Notes under the pieces: model-generated
The model's database searches: none
What the model was told of the DNA's origin: nothing
Seen by the model: only the letters and a program-made list of their open reading frames with translations
Position numbers and translations under genes: made by a program
Origin: Nepenthes gracilis
Lineage: Eukaryota; Streptophyta; Magnoliopsida; Caryophyllales; Nepenthaceae
Length of the DNA: 64,000 bases
Direction of reading: 5' to 3'
Assembly: GCA_033239525.1 (NCBI GenBank)
Contig: BSYO01000038.1
Span: forward strand, 11,349,041-11,413,040
In this document: positions 1 to 11,341 of the stretch, piece by piece
How the letters are laid out: each line of letters starts with the position of its first letter
How positions within the stretch are numbered: position 1 is the stretch's first letter

Positions 1-411
1 GGCATTATTGCATATTCAAACTCACAGAAGCTCTCTAAACTCTCAAAGCATTCCAACATTCTGCTATCTTTATCTCTGTTACTAGTTCCCAATGAACTTA
101 GTACATGGAGAAATTGCTCTCTATGAGCATCCACAACTAAAGTCGCTCTCCACGAGTATACTTCCGACAATCATTCATATGTCCCATACCCAAAATCCAT
201 ATTTACATTCTCTACATTTATCTTCTTATTCTTAAAAGGTCGTTTACTGATTTAAATGTCAGAGTACTTACGGTGGGATAAAACTTCACTGTCACCCAAC
301 TTTTTATTTGAAATCGTGGTATGCAGGATCTCGGGTTTAAAGGACAGTGACTAAAATCCAATGGACTAGTTCGATACGAATCTGTTTAAAACTTAGATCT
401 ATGACGCATCA
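1..411 (+). repeat. 3' end of a Tat-type Gypsy LTR (probably solo)
   Basis: The segment ends in GACGCATCA at 403-411, the same terminus as the complete LTR of the Gypsy element at 50592-59438 and the LTRs near 18811, 30911 and 63228. Upstream it carries a block reading GAGTACTTACGGTGGGATAA (about 262-282) that resembles the GGAGTATTTTCGGTGGGACA block of the 51.5-kb LTR, and an AAGTCGCTCTCCACGAGTA motif at about 131-149 like the repeats in the other LTRs. No primer-binding site follows position 411, so this is more likely a solo LTR than the 5' LTR of an element. Its start lies outside the window. Confidence 0.6.
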
Positions 412-1300
412 GGGCAAAAAAGTTATTATGATAAATTCTCATTTTATTTTTTATACTATTATACATACTAAATATTAAAATATTAATTTTTATATTATTC
501 TATTTTAACAATTAAATATTTAAATATAAATTCTTAATTTTATTTTGATTTTATTCTATTATTATAAAATAATTATTTTATTTTAATTTATTTTATTTTA
601 ATAATTAAACATAACACAAACGTAAATATGATGGCAATCCAAGCAAGAAACATGGTTTATTTATTTCATTTTATGGCTTCGTGGTGGCAGCATATGTCAA
701 CATCGAGGGTACCACGTACTTGTAAAGATTCAGATGATTGTCATGTATCCGGCCAAGTGTCCAAATGAGGCTTACGAAAGAGAAGTTGGGTTAGACTTAG
801 TCTATTTGCCCAACTGCTGCGATGGAGGGCAGCCCGAAATTGACATCAAAGACTTAGTCTATTTCTATTTTTTTTTTTTGTAATTTTGATAACATTAAAA
901 TATTTATAAAATATTATATTTTTAATTTTATTATTTTTTATTTTAACTAATTATTAATTAAAAAATAATATTTAATTTTTAATTAATTTATGATTAGAAT
1001 ATATCTATGTAAGGATTATAATTTTATTATTTAAGGAGTAATTAATAAATTAAATTGATTTTGACAGATTGAAAAGATGGCTTCCATGTTGTGATTTGGT
1101 ATCATTTTTGACTAATTATTTTATGTTGAGTATAGTTAGTGTTGAAAATTTTGAGAATTTAATTGAAAATATAAAACTTAGAATATAATTGAGAAAAAAA
1201 TAAAAAAGGAGAAAAAAAAACTATCAAAAATATTTTTGACCTTTCACAATTTTTTTCTCAATTATTATTTTTTAATTATATTTTTATAAAAAAAATATTA
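412..1300. other. AT-rich intergenic sequence
   Basis: Long runs of A/T with short GC islands near 690-850. I see no coding potential, RNA gene or recognisable transposon end. Confidence 0.6.
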
Positions 1301-1520
1301 TTAGGTCCCATGTCCTAACCCATGAAGGATTGCCAAGTCAGTGAAGGAATCTGCGACCCGCGAAAGGTCTAAAAGCCCACATAAAATGGTCAGCCCAGTC
1401 CAGCGGTCAAGAAATCGGTGCAGAGCCTGTGCAGGCAGAAGATAACGGCACCCTGCAACGCATTTAATGCGATTGCCGAGAAACCGGTGAAGAGGCGAAA
1501 ATGCTAGCCAATAAAATTTT
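1301..1520. repeat. GC-rich island, possible LTR fragment
   Basis: A roughly 220-bp patch of balanced composition between AT-rich flanks. It has short phrases (GGTCAGCCCAGTCCAGCGGTC, GCGATTGCCGAGAAACCGG) of the kind found in the U3 region of the Gypsy LTRs elsewhere in the window, but no LTR terminus is visible. The minus-strand open frame across it (92 codons) resembles no known protein. Confidence 0.25.
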
Positions 1521-2300
1521 TCTATATTTTCAATTTTTTTTATGTCATTGCACGAAGGCATACAATTTAAGTTATGCAATAAAATAAAATTTAAATATAT
1601 AATTTAAAAAATAAAATATTTTTAATAATTTAAATTTTAATATTATTTTAAACTTTCCCCCTAAAGTATGGTTGACTTAACGCCCAAAAAAAAAAAATCC
1701 GTCAACGTCGGAAAAAAAAAAGCAAAAGGAAATAATCAGAACTGAGCAGTTGGAGATTCCATATCTGACCGCGTGCGGAGGGGTAAAGTTGTCATTACGT
1801 AGTCAATTTCATCTCTTTGAATTTTTATTTTAATTTATGATGTGAAAATTTTAAATTATAAATTTTTAAAATTTTAAAATATAAAGATTAATAAAAATAA
1901 TATATTAAAAATATTTTTTAATTTTTAAATTATTTTAAATAATAATAATTATTAAAATAATAAGTTAGACTATTTTTTTAATAATTAATAATAAAATATT
2001 ATAATCGTATGTGGCATATATTTATTGACTAATACGATAACTATTATATCTTTATTTTTTTAATATATGGGGATCTTAGATTAATATATTCTATTTTTTT
2101 AAAAATAAATATTATTTTTTAATTTAAATTATTTATTTTAAATAAATACTTATAATTTAAATATTTTTTTAAAAAAATTAAAATTAATTATTAAATTATA
2201 ATTATATATATAAATAAATATTTTAAAATTAAAAAAATTTGTTGACTCTATCTTCAAAGTAGGTTGCTCAGCCCCTCAAAAATTAAACACCTATGTCCCC
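1521..2300 (+). promoter_or_regulatory. Upstream region of the GT17 gene
   Basis: AT-rich sequence with a more complex patch at 1690-1800 (GCGTGCGGAGGGG). It lies directly upstream of the CT-rich leader exon and is the likely promoter region by position. I see no convincing TATA box at a fixed distance. Confidence 0.3.
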
Positions 2301-2423
2301 TCTCGCCTTCGGGTAGTGCTTGCCCGCGCGTCTCGCTCGCTCGCTCCCTCCCTCTCTCTCTCGTAGCCGGTGAACTTCAGGCGATTTGAATAAACATCGT
2401 GAAATTTCTGCGACTCAGAGCAG
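2301..2423 (+). other. 5'-UTR exon of the GT17 gene (inferred)
   Basis: A CT-rich stretch (CTCGCTCGCTCGCTCCCTCC, then CTCTCTCTCTCG) leads to ACTCAGAGCAG followed by GTAACG, a good splice donor at 2424. This composition is typical of a plant leader exon. The next good acceptor on the same strand before the GT17 start codon is TTCTTGCAG ending at 12199, so I infer that a leader intron joins the two. The start of transcription is not defined and the left boundary is approximate. RNA-seq reads spanning 2423 to 12200 would confirm it. Confidence 0.5.
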
Positions 2424-3496
2424 GTAACGTAATCTTTTATTATTCTCTGCTGTTAATCATCTCGGCATTTGGTGGAGTTTCCTCTCAGGTTCTCGGCCCC
2501 TTTGTTTTACCGTTTGTAAATTTGTGTACTTTTTTTTTTTTAATGGTCGATATGCAATCTTCTCCGTCGATTTTTTTAAGAAATGGTTTTGGTCCGGGAT
2601 GTTTTTGTGTTGGAGATTGTTGTGGAGGAATATGTGTTCTACTTTTTGAAACTTCGTGATATGTGGATTATCTGCTGAAAACGCCTTTTCACGATTTTAG
2701 GTTCAAGCTTTGCTACTGCAAACCTAAGCTCTGGCTGAATTAGTGTTGATGCTTTAATGTTGTATTCTGAGTGTCGTTTTCCGCTTATGCCGACTTCTTG
2801 TCATTTCCTGAATCTTTTCCTGGCAGCTTATTATTCAGAAGACGATATACTAAATTTCTAGGCAATTTGCTCTATTAGAAGAAAGAAATCACAGTTTTTT
2901 GAGGCTTTATTGATTCAATTTGAACTCTGTGAAAATCACTGTTGGTTGGCTTCGATTAATTTAAATACCCTTTGCCTTTCACCAAGATAGATAGGAGCTG
3001 AGTTTCTTTCAGCTCGGCTTTGAATTTTTCTTTTTTTATCATAAATGATAGGGATGGAGTATAGGAGAATGAAAATCCCAAGTGCAGAGGGCAGGATAGG
3101 AGAGGCTTAACCAACTGCCCTCCACCTGACATGCTGTGTGTTATTCAAAAACGATGATTTTGTGTGCTCTAGGTAATTTCATGTGCAGTTGCTTACTCAA
3201 ATCTCAAGAAGGAACAATTTTGAGGATCATTGATTGATTCAACATTCAACCTATTGTTTTAGCAAATTTCATCAACCTGTTTCTGAGCAGATCTCTGACT
3301 TCTAATTGCGATCTTTATAAGGTTTGTTCATCCTTGTTGGCCTTGCTACGAATCTATGTTCGTGTCTTGCCATAGACAATTGTATAAGTAGTTTTCAATT
3401 CATATTCGAGCTGCATCCTTCTTTTCTACCTGCTTCATCAATGACTGCATGAACATCCAACACTATTGGTGCTGTTATTTTGATTGGTTTGCATAG

Positions 3497-3802
3497 TATT
3501 AAGAAATCTGTAATATTTTTTTATATTTGGTTACTATTGTTTTTTGTTAATATTGTAATTTCTTTTTATACGCTGTATATTTTCTTTCCTTTGCGTTGTA
3601 TTTTTCCTTTCCTTTTGCCCTTGCCATACTTGGGCGCTCCACTGTAATTTAAATTCCTGTAATGCCGTGTGTATAGCTGCAATAAACCGAAAACCTGCAG
3701 CTTTGTCTGTCAGCGTAGAACTTTTGCCTTTTCCAAGAAGTTGTATTTTCTGTTCATCTTCGTCTTCATTTCGCCTTCTCCAAAACGCTTCCAAATTTTA
3801 CA
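3497..3802 (+). repeat. Copia 5' LTR
   Basis: 306 bp, starting TATTAAGAAATC and ending TTTTACA directly before the primer site. The usual TG start appears as TA in both LTRs. It is the direct repeat of 11037-11341. Confidence 0.9.
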
Positions 3803-3816
3803 TGGTATCAGAGACC
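3803..3816 (+). promoter_or_regulatory. Copia primer-binding site (initiator tRNA-Met)
   Basis: TGGTATCAGAGACC lies immediately after the 5' LTR. The first 11 bases match the complement of the 3' end of plant initiator tRNA-Met, the usual primer for Copia elements. Confidence 0.9.
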
Positions 3817-5095
3817 ATGGCACACCATCCCAACCCTAATGCTTCCGATAATGCATCTAGCCACAACGCATCCAAATGACGACAAACCCGAATCCTAGTT
3901 CTTACCCAAAACTCAAGCACGATTTCAAAACCTTTCGTATCCATGCAACCTGTTAGGAAGTTTGTGTGACCGTAAATCCGCCTTAGTCAGCCGATTTGCT
4001 CATCGTCGACAACTATTCGACTTGGTCCCGAACCATGCGTCGAGCGTTGAGGGCTAAAAACAAACTCCCATTTAGTGACGGTACTGTTCCAAAACCCAGT
4101 GATTCCACTGATCCCCTTTTTGAAGCTTGGGGACGCTGCAATGACATGATGGTGTCCTGGATCTAGAATTCCATTAGTCCTTCCATTAAGTCCAGCGTTG
4201 TATTCGTTGACGATGCTTCTGAAATCTGGAAGGAACTGCGTGACCGATTCACCCAACAAAACGGGCCACGAATCTTTCAACTCAAGAAGTCCTTGGCATG
4301 TCTCTTGTAAGAGCACGATTCGGTAAGTCTGTATTATGAAAAGTTGAAAACAATCAAGGACGAACTTCTTATCTGTGATCCGCTCCCAGATTGTAACTGT
4401 GGCAACATCAAAGTGTTCACTGAGCGATATCAAAGGGATTGTGTCATGCAATTTCTAATGGGTCTCAATGATTCTTATGCTAATGTGAGAGACCAGATTA
4501 TGTTGATGGACCCTCTCTCTTCTGTCAACAAAGTTTTTTCGATAATCCAACAGCAAGAACGACAACACCAAATGTTGTCTGCTGTTCATCCCTTAGAAAC
4601 CGTAGCCTTGCTCACGAAACGGTCTGTTAATAACCCTGTGAAAAATAATCAGATGTTCAAAAAGGACAGGCCTTTTTACGTTCATTGTCGTGTTCCAGGA
4701 CACTCTTTGCAACAATGCTTTAAGATTGGGAATGCTGAGATTCCCATCTGTGCTCACTGTAATAAACCCGGACACGTTATTGATAAATGTTATCAGTTCC
4801 ATGGCTTTCCTCATGGTCGTAGACCGAATGGTAAGTCTGGAGCCACGGCACTCTTAACCAACAAATTAAACCACACCACTGTCTCTGACCAAGAGACTCA
4901 TGAGGATGACAAAGTTGAATTAATGAGATTGCAGTTCCAGCAACTCATAAATATGATTCACCCAAAAGATTCAGTAATGTCTTCTCCAACGACCAGAAAA
5001 AATTCCCAACCTTTTGATCCCACCAGTGATCAACCGAAGGTAGCAAATATGGCTGGTAATAATCTCTGCTCTGTCCCTTCCTCCTGTAATAGAAG
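3817..5095 (+). pseudogene. Copia gag (capsid and zinc knuckle), disrupted
   Basis: The ATG at 3817 opens a short frame that ends at the TGA at 3877-3879. Capsid-like coding then appears in another frame from about 4011 (NYSTWSRTM, DPLFEAW, EIWKELRDRF) and is interrupted by TAG at 4164-4166 and TAA at 4308-4310 before running open from 4344. A CX2CX4HX4C zinc knuckle is encoded at 4749-4790. Gag would form the virus-like particle and the knuckle would bind the RNA. One frameshift and two nonsense codons make this copy non-functional. Confidence 0.85.
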
Positions 5096-6256
5096 GAACA
5101 CCTGGATTTTTTACGCAGGAGCTACTGATCACATGATATGTGATCCATCTTTATACCTTACTAAGGAGACTCCCGTCTCCTGTTCTGTGAAACTCCCTGA
5201 TGGGAGTATGGCCCCTGCCTCCAGCATTGGGACGGTCAGATTGACCGACCAAATTGTGTTGCAAAATGTTTTATGTGTTCCCTCTTTTACCTTCAATTTG
5301 ATATCTGTGAAGCAGTTTGCTAATGATCTCGGTTATTGTTTATTTTTCTTTGGTGACTTTTGCCTTATTCAGGACCTTTCCTCCTAGAGAACGATTGGGA
5401 TGGGTGAAGAGAAAAATGGTTTATATTATTTGATGAATAAGAAAGTTAATCCCAATTTTTTACAGAGCCTTCTCTCCAAATTCTGCAAGGTACCCTTTGT
5501 TAATTTTGCTTCATTGTCTTCTGATTTGTGGCATTCTCGATTAGGTCATATTTCGTATTCTAGGATGAAATTAATAAGCAATTCTCTTGTAAAAGGAGCA
5601 GTGCATTCTATTAATGATAATCCCTGTTCTATTTGCTACATGGCCAAGCAGCGTTGCTTTCCTTTTTCTCCCAGCACCCATAAGTTACACACCTTATTCG
5701 ACGTGGTGCATTGTGACTTATGGGGACCATGTTCCGAGATATCTTATGACGGATATAAATACTTCCTGACTATCGTTGATGATTTCTCCAGGAGTACCTT
5801 GATTTACCTTCTGAAACAAAAATCAGATATAAAATTGTGCTTGGAAGCCTTTTACAATTTGGTTGCCGCACAATTTAATGTCAAGATCAAAGTGATTCGT
5901 AGCGATAATGGAACTGAATTCAGACTGGGAGACTTTTACAGTAAAAGAGGTGTTATTCACCAACGTAATTGTGTGGAAACACCACAGCAAAACGGTGTCG
6001 TTGAACACAAACACCAACATTTATTGAATGTCGCTGGAGCTATTAGATTTCAATCGGGACTTCATTTGAAATTCTGGAGTGATTGTATACTTACTGCTGC
6101 ACAAATTATCAACAGAATTTCCACTCTATTACTTGAAAATAAGACTTCATATGAAATTCTGTTTGGAGTCAAACCCAACTATGGCAACCTCCGCGTATTT
6201 GGTTGTTTGTGTTTTGCATCCACCTTTTCTCATGGGCGGAAGAAATTTAACCCTAA
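5096..6256 (+). pseudogene. Copia protease and N-terminal integrase, interrupted
   Basis: The protease motif, normally Asp-Ser-Gly-Ala, reads Tyr-Ala-Gly-Ala before Thr-Asp-His-Met. The Asp codon at 5112-5114 is TAC, so the catalytic residue is lost. A TAG at 5385-5387 separates protease from integrase in the same frame. Integrase follows with an HHCC zinc-binding region (HSRLGHIS to CSICYMAKQ), then the catalytic core: first Asp in VHCDLWGP, second in RSDNGTEF (about 5905) and Glu in NGVVEH (about 6003). The frame is cut at 6256 by the Harbinger-like insert and resumes at 8869 in register. Confidence 0.88.
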
Positions 6257-8865
6257 CGGCACATTTGGTTGGAGGGAATATAAATTCTATTCCCTCCTTA
6301 TTCTCAGTGAAATAATAATTTCACCGTTTGGTTGCATTTTACTTAGGAATAACAATTCCCAAAGGAATAGTTATTCCCTGATTATAAGGAATAACTATTC
6401 CTTAATGATAGTAGGTTTTTTTTTTATTCCCGATTAAGAAGGAAAAAGTATTTCCACACAATATTTTAAATATTCCAAATCTGCCCTCCAAAGCCACGGC
6501 CACTCTCTCGCCACTTTCTCCTCGCAGACGTTCGTCCCTCTCAAAACCCTATTCCCTCTCGCCACGGCCACTCTCTCGCCACTCTCTTCCTTCTCGCCAC
6601 AATATCTTCTCTTCTCTCTCGAAGCCAATCCTCCCTCTCTCGAAAACCTACATTCTCTCTCTCGCAGCCAATCTTCCAGCTCTCGAAACCCTAACTTTCC
6701 TGTATCTCAAAATCCTCTCTCGCGGCCGCACTCCCTCGAAACCATACGCTTCTCTCTCTCTGCTACTTTCGCATTCCGATTGAGCATCTGTTCGAAGTTG
6801 AGGTACGTGATACTTTTATTTGGAATTAATCGTTTTGAATCGATTTCGATCCATACTAGCATTTGCCTGTGAGCTTTTTCTGTTTTCTGTTTTCTGGCTC
6901 CACAATATTTTTTGGCTCTCGTTTTATGAGTGATACAATTTCGATTTGATACCTACTGGTTTTATTGGTTTCTATGAGTGCTGCTTAAGCCTTATAAGGA
7001 GGCATCTCACGAGTAATTGCCTTGCCACCATCATCACTGTCCACTGAATCCCTGTGTGAAATGATTTTTTTGAATTGAAAAAATTGCAATCCCTGTGTGA
7101 CATGGAATGGTATATAGATATTACTATCTCAGGGTTAAAATGAATGGTTAAAATGGAGGATGATCGTGTGATCATCATATATGTAGAGTATTTTTTACCA
7201 ATCACGTTGAATGGAAATTTTGTTTGAAGGGCTATTGAAGGCCACATGCTTTCTCATTTCAACATATATGACCAGCTGATTGGAGCCTCTCTCAATCCTG
7301 CAATGTGGGAAACCTAGTGAACTAGGCCACCTTTTTAGTTTCCGATACTATAAATATTTTTTAGGAAAATAGTAAAAAAGAACTTTGTATATATTTATGT
7401 TACTAGATTGAATGGTATTGGATAAAGCATAAATGAGCACATATTAAAAATTTTGCATCCATTTTGTCAGAATGGATCAAGATCTCTTGTCACAACTTGC
7501 ATATTGGTGGAAGACAATGTGAAATGCTTTAGTTCGGTTGGGTCAACATCCTTGTAGGCGCTGCATGATTCTCATTGGTAGCAGAAAAGTAGAGATGTGC
7601 CTGAAACACAGAGCATAGCAGTTGCACATTATGCAAAAGTTCATCATTTCATTAATTAAGGACATCACTCTTCCTGCTGTGAAATGGCAGTGAAAGAATC
7701 ACACAACTGAACACAATTGAAACGGAGTCCTATATCTGTTGGTTCTTGCCATGTTTTAAGATGATTAGTAGAAGTTCATGGTAAATTGCCAGCTTAGACA
7801 CCCTTAATATGCAGCTGAAGTAAAATATAGAGGAAGGTGATATATTTTTTTTAATCGCAAATAAAACTGAAGGGAAGCCAGTGCATAGGCTCTTATAACA
7901 TAGGACATGGTGAGGGACAGATATTTCTAGCCTAATATGTGCTTAACAGAGAGACTATTATTATGGTTTGAACTTTTGACCACAATGTCACAATAGATCA
8001 ATCTTATGGCTACACCAAGTCTCATTCTCTTTTATACAGGATTGCAAATTTTTTCAGGCACACTGTGAACTAACCATTAAACTTCCATGCATAAGTTAAA
8101 TTTTGCGACAAAATGATCCCATGTGAGTACGAGTAACGTTGCACCTACAAAATGATTTACAGTGCAACATATTCCCATGGACGTGGCGCAATGGGCTGCC
8201 TGGGTTAATTCATTAATGAAATTTACAGTGCACATGTGTTTCCTACCAATAAAAAAAGGAGGAAAAATAGTGATGAAATGCTTTCTTTGTTATTCTAGAA
8301 TGCCCAATTGTAATCCTTTTGTTCTCTAGTATTGGAATCAAAAAATCTTTGTAATCTAATTGTAATCAAAAAATAATATGTATAATAAATATATGTTATA
8401 TTATATTATATAAAATAATATGATAATTATAATATGTATAATTTTCTGTATTATTTTTATAATATGTAATATATTATATATTTATTAAATATGTATTTTA
8501 CATGATACAATAATATAATATATTAAATAATAATTCATAATAATATGTACATAATATATATATATATAATTATGTATATGTATATCATATAATATATATA
8601 AAAATATGTACATATACATGTGTGTTTTATTTTATATAATATATTCCCATAAGTAATAAGGGTAAAAGCTTCATTCTAATAAATTCTCACCTTATTCCTC
8701 ATACAATTCTACAAACCAAACATTGAAATACAAATTTCCAACTAATACTATTCCAGCAGCCAAATATAGGAATAACAATTCCCAACTCTATTCACAGCCA
8801 AATTCTATTCCTGGGAATAATTATTCTATTCTCACCTTATTCCATTCCAATAACCAAACGTGCCG
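6257..8865. mobile_element. PIF/Harbinger-like non-autonomous DNA transposon nested in Copia
   Basis: The left end reads CGGCACATTTGGTT and the right end AACCAAACGTGCCG, an inverted repeat with one mismatch. TAA flanks both ends (6254-6256 and 8866-8868), the 3-bp target duplication typical of PIF/Harbinger elements. Subterminal palindromes of the GGAATAACTATTCC type cluster at 6340-6410 and 8770-8850. The element is 2609 bp and has no transposase frame, so it would need one in trans. Its interior holds a pyrimidine-rich leader-like segment (6480-6804) and a splice-donor-like GAGGTACGTG, suggesting captured host sequence. Insert plus one TAA is 2612 bp, and the integrase flanks stay in the same frame across it. 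Confidence 0.85.
6480..6804 (+). other. Leader-like captured sequence inside the Harbinger-like element
   Basis: A pyrimidine-rich tract with repeated CTCTCTCGCCAC and CCTCTCTCGAA phrases ends in GAAGTTGAG followed by GTACGTG, resembling a plant 5'-UTR exon with its donor site. AT-rich intron-like sequence follows to about 8300. I see no protein-coding segment. The source gene is unknown. Confidence 0.35.
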
Positions 8866-9502
8866 TAAAAGTAGAACTTGTCTATTTTTGGGATATCCTT
8901 TTGCAGTCAAAGAATACAAATTGTTTGATTTACATAGTCATGTAGCATTTTATTCAAGGGATGTCATTTTTCATGAGAATACGTTCCTGTACAAAGGAAA
9001 CTATGCTGAAACTATTCCCAATGATCAATCCAATGCAATGTCTCCCGTAGTGACTAGCGTCGATCCGTTTGTCACTCAACAATTATCTCCTGTCCATAAC
9101 TTGGACTTGAATCCAAACACTGATTCTGTTCTAGATGAAGACCCGCCAATCATTACCAATTGGAATGATAAAGAAGAATCCAACTCATCCCCTATCCATA
9201 ATCAATTAGACCATAATCAAGAATCATTGAGTGACAGTCGGCAACCTAGTAACCCTTCTACAAATATCCAACTCCCAACAGAAGATAACACCCCCGTTTG
9301 CAGAACTACCAGAACTAGGAAAGCTCCTCAACACCTGAAAGACTTTCATTGCCATCAAACATCTCAAGTTGTCCCTATCCAACCCATAACACAAGTTTCC
9401 CCAAGCAAACCTTACCCTCTTGAAAATCACATATCATATCAAAAGTTGCCCCACGACTATAAGTTTTTTATTTCTTCCATCTCATCCCAAACTGAACCGT
9501 AA
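8866..9502 (+). pseudogene. Copia integrase C-terminal region, resumed after the insert
   Basis: Beginning at the right TAA, the frame encodes CLFLGYPF, KLFDLHS and FYSRDVIFHEN, the conserved C-terminal integrase region of Copia polyproteins. A Pro/Ser/Asn-rich linker leads towards reverse transcriptase. The frame ends at TAA 9500-9502, and reverse transcriptase continues in the same frame 15 bases later, so this stop is a single nonsense change rather than a domain boundary. Confidence 0.85.
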
Positions 9503-11053
9503 ACCTATGTACAGGCCATGCGTGATCCTAATTGGCGAAAAGCCATCGAAAATGAACTAGAAGCCTTAGAATTCAATAAAACCTGGTCTATTACTGATTT
9601 ACCTCGAGGAAAGAAAGCTATCGGATGTCGATATGTGTTCAAATTAAAATTTAATTGTGATGGGAGTATTGAAAGACATAAATGTCGGCTAGTAGGTAAA
9701 GCATATACTCAAGAGGAAGGAGTGGATTATCACGAAACTTTTTTCCCTGTCGCTAAACTTACCACCGTTCGATACCTTTTGGCTATTGCTGCCATAAAAG
9801 GATGGCATTTGTATCATTTTGATGTCAATAATGCATTCTTAAATGGCACCCTAAACGAAGACATTTATATGCAACAGTCCCCTGGGTATACCAAAGGAAA
9901 ACCCCACCAAGTATGCAAATTACTGAAAAGTATTTATGGACTTAAACAAGTCTCCAGACAATGGTACTCTAAATTTTCGACTTCCCTTATTACATATAGA
10001 TTCGTGCAATCCAAGGCCGATTGCAGCCTATTTACAAAACACGACGACAAATCTTTCACCGTTTTTCTTGTTTATGTTGACGACATAATTGTTGCAAGTA
10101 ATTGCTTGAAGGCCATTACATCTATCAAAACATTTCTTAATCAAGCCTTCAAGATTAAAGACCTTAGAGTCTTACGACACTTCCTTGGCATAGAAGTTGC
10201 CCGATCAACAAAAGGTATATATCTTTGCCAACGAAAATGTACTCCTGATATTTTAGCCAATTCTGGCACCATTGGAGCCAAACATCTTAAACTGCTAATG
10301 GATCAAAACGTACAATTGAGTAAGCATATTGGGGAGGTCTTACAGGACCCGAGCACATATCGAAGGCTTGTTGGTTGCCTTCTTTACCTTACTGTCATAA
10401 GGCCGGATATAGCTTATGCTGTATACATTTTGAGCCAATTTATAAATCAGCCTACTTCCAACCATATGAAGGCTGTGTATCAAGTTTTGCGCTATCTAAA
10501 ACTAAACTCAAGACAAGGCATATTACTTCCTTCCACTTCCAACATTCAACTAAGAGCCTTTTGTGATGTTGATTGGGCTTCATGTCCAGACATACGAAGA
10601 TCCATTACTGGCTATTGTATTTTTCTTGGCAATTCTCTCATCTCATGGAAATGCAAGAAACAGTCAGTGATCTCTCGCTCTTCTGCAAAGGCAGAATATA
10701 GATCAATGGCTACCACCTGTTGTGAATTATTTTGGCTACGTTATATTTTTAATGACTTGCAGGTTTCACATTCCCATGCAGCACACCTATACCGTGATAA
10801 TCAAGCGGCAATTCATATTGCTGTTAATCCTGTCTTCCACGAGCGCACCAAACACATCGAGTTGGATTGTCATCTCATCCGCTACAAAATCCAAGAAGGG
10901 AGTATCCACACACATCATGTCACCACCTATAATCAGCTGGCAAATATATTTACCAAGATTCTACCCTCACATCGGCTAAATGCGCACTTGTTTAAGATGG
11001 GCATTGTCAATATATATGCTCTATCTTGCGGGGGCGTATTAAGAAATCTGTAA
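9503..11053 (+). pseudogene. Copia reverse transcriptase and RNase H
   Basis: The open stretch from 9518 (511 codons) carries a complete Copia-type reverse transcriptase: RDPNWRKAIENE at the start, YHETFFPVAKLTTVR, DVNNAFLNG, and the catalytic YVDD at 10073-10084. RNase H follows with CDVDWA, SAKAEYRSM, YRDNQAAI and the HIELDCH region. The frame runs 17 bases into the 3' LTR. The catalytic residues look intact, so this is the best preserved part of the element, but no full polyprotein can be made because of upstream stops and the Harbinger-like insert. Confidence 0.9.
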
Positions 11054-11341
11054 TATTTTTTATATTTGGTTACTATTGTCTTTTGTTAATATTGTAATTT
11101 CTTTTTATACGCTATATATTTTCTTTCCTTTGCGTTGTATTTTTCCTTTCCTTTTGCCCTTGCCATACTGAGACGCCCCACTGTAATTTAAATTCCTGTA
11201 ATGCCGTGTGTATAGCTGCAATAAACCGAAAGCCTGCAGCTTTGTCTGTCAACGCAGAACTTTGGCCTTTTCCAAGAAGTTGTTTTTTCTCTTCGTCTTC
11301 GTCTTCATTTCGCCTTCTCCAAAACGCTTCCAAATCTTACA
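11037..11341 (+). repeat. Copia 3' LTR
   Basis: 305 bp, direct repeat of 3497-3802, preceded by the polypurine-like GCGGGGGCG. It lies about 0.86 kb upstream of the GT17 coding exon, in the same orientation. Confidence 0.9.

Larger units (their letters stand above)
3497..11341 (+). mobile_element. Ty1/Copia LTR retrotransposon, decayed, with a nested DNA transposon
   Basis: Two direct repeats of about 305 bp (3497-3802 and 11037-11341) bound the element. The primer-binding site TGGTATCAGAG follows the left LTR, and a G-rich tract (CTTGCGGGGGCG) precedes the right one. Domain order is gag, protease, integrase, reverse transcriptase, RNase H, which is the Copia arrangement, on the same strand as the GT17 gene. 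I count about 14 substitutions and one indel between the LTRs, so the insertion is fairly young. The 5-bp flanks (CATAG and CAGAT) are not a clean target duplication. The element is not autonomous: gag contains a frameshift and stops, protease lacks its catalytic Asp, further stops fall after protease and before reverse transcriptase, and a 2.6-kb insert splits integrase. Confidence 0.95.

Noticed and set aside
2399..2659. Plus-strand open frame of 86 codons at the leader exon
   Set aside because: It begins at a GTG, crosses the splice donor at 2424 into intron sequence and resembles no known protein.
3987..4451. Minus-strand open frame of 154 codons in Copia gag
   Set aside because: It is antisense to recognisable gag coding, shows no family resemblance, and has no counterpart to the antisense frame of Tat elements.
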